Shown here one piece after another: positions 5,897 to 7,000 of a stretch of DNA of 7,000 nt (positions within the stretch are counted from its first letter, which is position 1; every line of letters starts with the position of its first letter). The DNA lies in the NCBI GenBank assembly GCA_947178015.1, contig CAMWWW010000120.1, positions 1 through 7,000 on the forward strand, read 5' to 3'. Below the pieces are notes generated by a model, which saw only the letters and a list, made by a program, of their open reading frames with translations, ran no database searches and had not been told where the DNA came from. A program made the translations under genes and the position numbers. This stretch comes from an uncultured Clostridia bacterium (GTDB lineage Bacteria; Bacillota; Clostridia; Lachnospirales; Lachnospiraceae).

Positions 5897-7000
5897 GTAT
5901 ATAGACAGTCTTCATAAAAGGATTCTTGCTTATGGGGTGCTGAGTTGTATCATCACATTTGGCGTTCTGGTGCTGATGGGGATGAATATGTCGTTTGTCC
6001 TTCGGATTCTTGGGCAGGAGGAATTAGGGGGAGGTCCCTATATTAAGGAGAGTAAGAATGAGACATTTCAGGTAATTCTTTTGGTGGTGACGGGGATTGC
6101 CACCTTTTTGGTGTCCTTTATGCTGCTTATGAATAATGTTGTGCGCTATGTTAAGGTGATTATCAAGGGGACGCGCCAGATTGCGGATGGAGATTTAAGT
6201 GTACAGATAGCGGTGGAGGGCAATGATGAGCTGACATATATTGCCATGAGCCTTAACGATATGACCGTAAAGCTTGGGCAGTTGATGGACAGGGAGAGGG
6301 AGGCGGAGCGGACCAAGAATGAGCTGATTACAAGTGTTGCTCATGATCTTCGCACACCGCTTACTTCTATCCTTGGCTATATGGAATATCTGACCATGGA
6401 TAAGAAATTAGATGATGTGACAAGGGCAAAATATATTCATGTCGTGTATGTGAAGGCGAAACGTCTTCAGAAGCTGATTGAAGATCTGTTCAGCTTTACT
6501 AAGCTGAATTATGGAAAGATAGCGATGAAGCTTGGCAAGGTGGATCTGGTGATGTTGTTAAATCAGCTTTTGGAGGATTTTTATCCAAGCTTTGAGGAAA
6601 AAGAGATGACATGTGAGTTTTGCTGTAAGGAGAACTCCATTCTGATTGATGCGGATGGAAATCTGTTGGCGCGTCTATTTGATAATCTAATTAACAATGC
6701 TGTGAAATACGGCGCGGAGGGAAAGCTTATCCGGGTGGAGGCTGAGAGGGATGCCGAGCAGGTGATTGTGCGGGTGATCAATTATGGTTTTGTGATACCA
6801 AAGGACGATCTGGATAAGATTTTTAATAAGTTTTATCGTGTTGAGCAGTCTCGGTCTGAAAATACGGGAGGAACGGGGCTGGGGCTTGCCATTGTGAAAA
6901 ATGTAGTGGATATGCACCGGGGAAAAATATCCGTGAAGAGCAGCCTTGACGGCACTGTTTTTGAAGTGCGTTTAAATATTGTATTTAACCCGGATGAAGA
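5886..7000 (+). CDS. Membrane sensor histidine kinase, VanS-like (3' end beyond window)
   Basis: This is the partner kinase of the preceding regulator; 371 codons are visible and no stop is reached. The start is inferred as TTG 5886, overlapping the regulator's end by 11 bases, because the frame is closed by a stop at 5853 and the next in-frame ATG (5976) would remove the first membrane segment. The order is TM1 (about 14-39), a very short outside loop (about 40-62), TM2 (about 63-83), a HAMP linker (about 84-136) and a dimerisation domain with H153 in SVAHDLRTPLTSILGY (150-165). The ATPase domain has the N box DNLINNAVKYG (266-276), F box IFNKFYR (312-318) and G2 box GGTGLGLA (328-335). The G1 box reads NYG (299-301), where DxG is usual. 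Only a few residues are likely missing, as the ATPase fold is nearly complete. The small outside loop suggests sensing of a membrane or wall-proximal signal; the ligand is unknown. Confidence 0.92.
   Translation, partial: MKSRYIDSLHKRILAYGVLSCIITFGVLVLMGMNMSFVLRILGQEELGGGPYIKESKNETFQVILLVVTGIATFLVSFMLLMNNVVRYVKVIIKGTRQIADGDLSVQIAVEGNDELTYIAMSLNDMTVKLGQLMDREREAERTKNELITSVAHDLRTPLTSILGYMEYLTMDKKLDDVTRAKYIHVVYVKAKRLQKLIEDLFSFTKLNYGKIAMKLGKVDLVMLLNQLLEDFYPSFEEKEMTCEFCCKENSILIDADGNLLARLFDNLINNAVKYGAEGKLIRVEAERDAEQVIVRVINYGFVIPKDDLDKIFNKFYRVEQSRSENTGGTGLGLAIVKNVVDMHRGKISVKSSLDGTVFEVRLNIVFNPDE

Overview
This 7 kb window is a compact, entirely plus-strand stretch of a low-to-mid GC Gram-positive chromosome. 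Clear AGGAGG/GGAGG-type ribosome binding sites, short gaps between genes, a bifunctional chorismate mutase-prephenate dehydratase and a VanR/VanS-like two-component pair suggest a clostridial bacterium, most likely of the Lachnospiraceae type. The taxon is inferred from gene style and was not tested by a search.

Layout: positions 1-195 hold a leader with a good extended -10 promoter (61-89) followed immediately by a perfect dyad (91-114). Then come three closely spaced genes that look like one transcription unit. The first is pheA (196-1326), the two-step enzyme towards phenylalanine with an ACT regulatory domain. The second is a Ppx/GppA-family phosphatase with a C-terminal HD-type domain (1352-2890). 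The third is ppk, polyphosphate kinase 1 (2919-5039). The gaps are 25 and 28 bases, and no terminator-like hairpin is visible between them. A 155-base gap with repeats and a 7-bp inverted repeat (5040-5194) separates this unit from a second one: an OmpR/PhoB-family response regulator (5195-5896) and an overlapping membrane sensor kinase. The kinase seems to start at a TTG inside the end of the regulator gene and is still open at the right edge of the window (5886-7000).

How the genes relate: Ppk1 makes polyphosphate from ATP, and Ppx-family enzymes degrade polyphosphate or (p)ppGpp-type substrates, so the ppx-ppk pair is a plausible polyphosphate module. Here it is apparently co-transcribed with a phenylalanine biosynthesis gene. 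The phosphatase has several substitutions in the nucleotide/phosphate-binding loops usually conserved in its family, which makes its activity and substrate the most open question here. The two-component system resembles VanR/VanS by sequence, but no van resistance genes are present, so its signal and targets are unknown.

No mobile element, CRISPR array, tRNA, rRNA or recognised riboswitch was seen. The window is mostly ordinary core-genome content, and the findings are modest points for follow-up rather than a new system.
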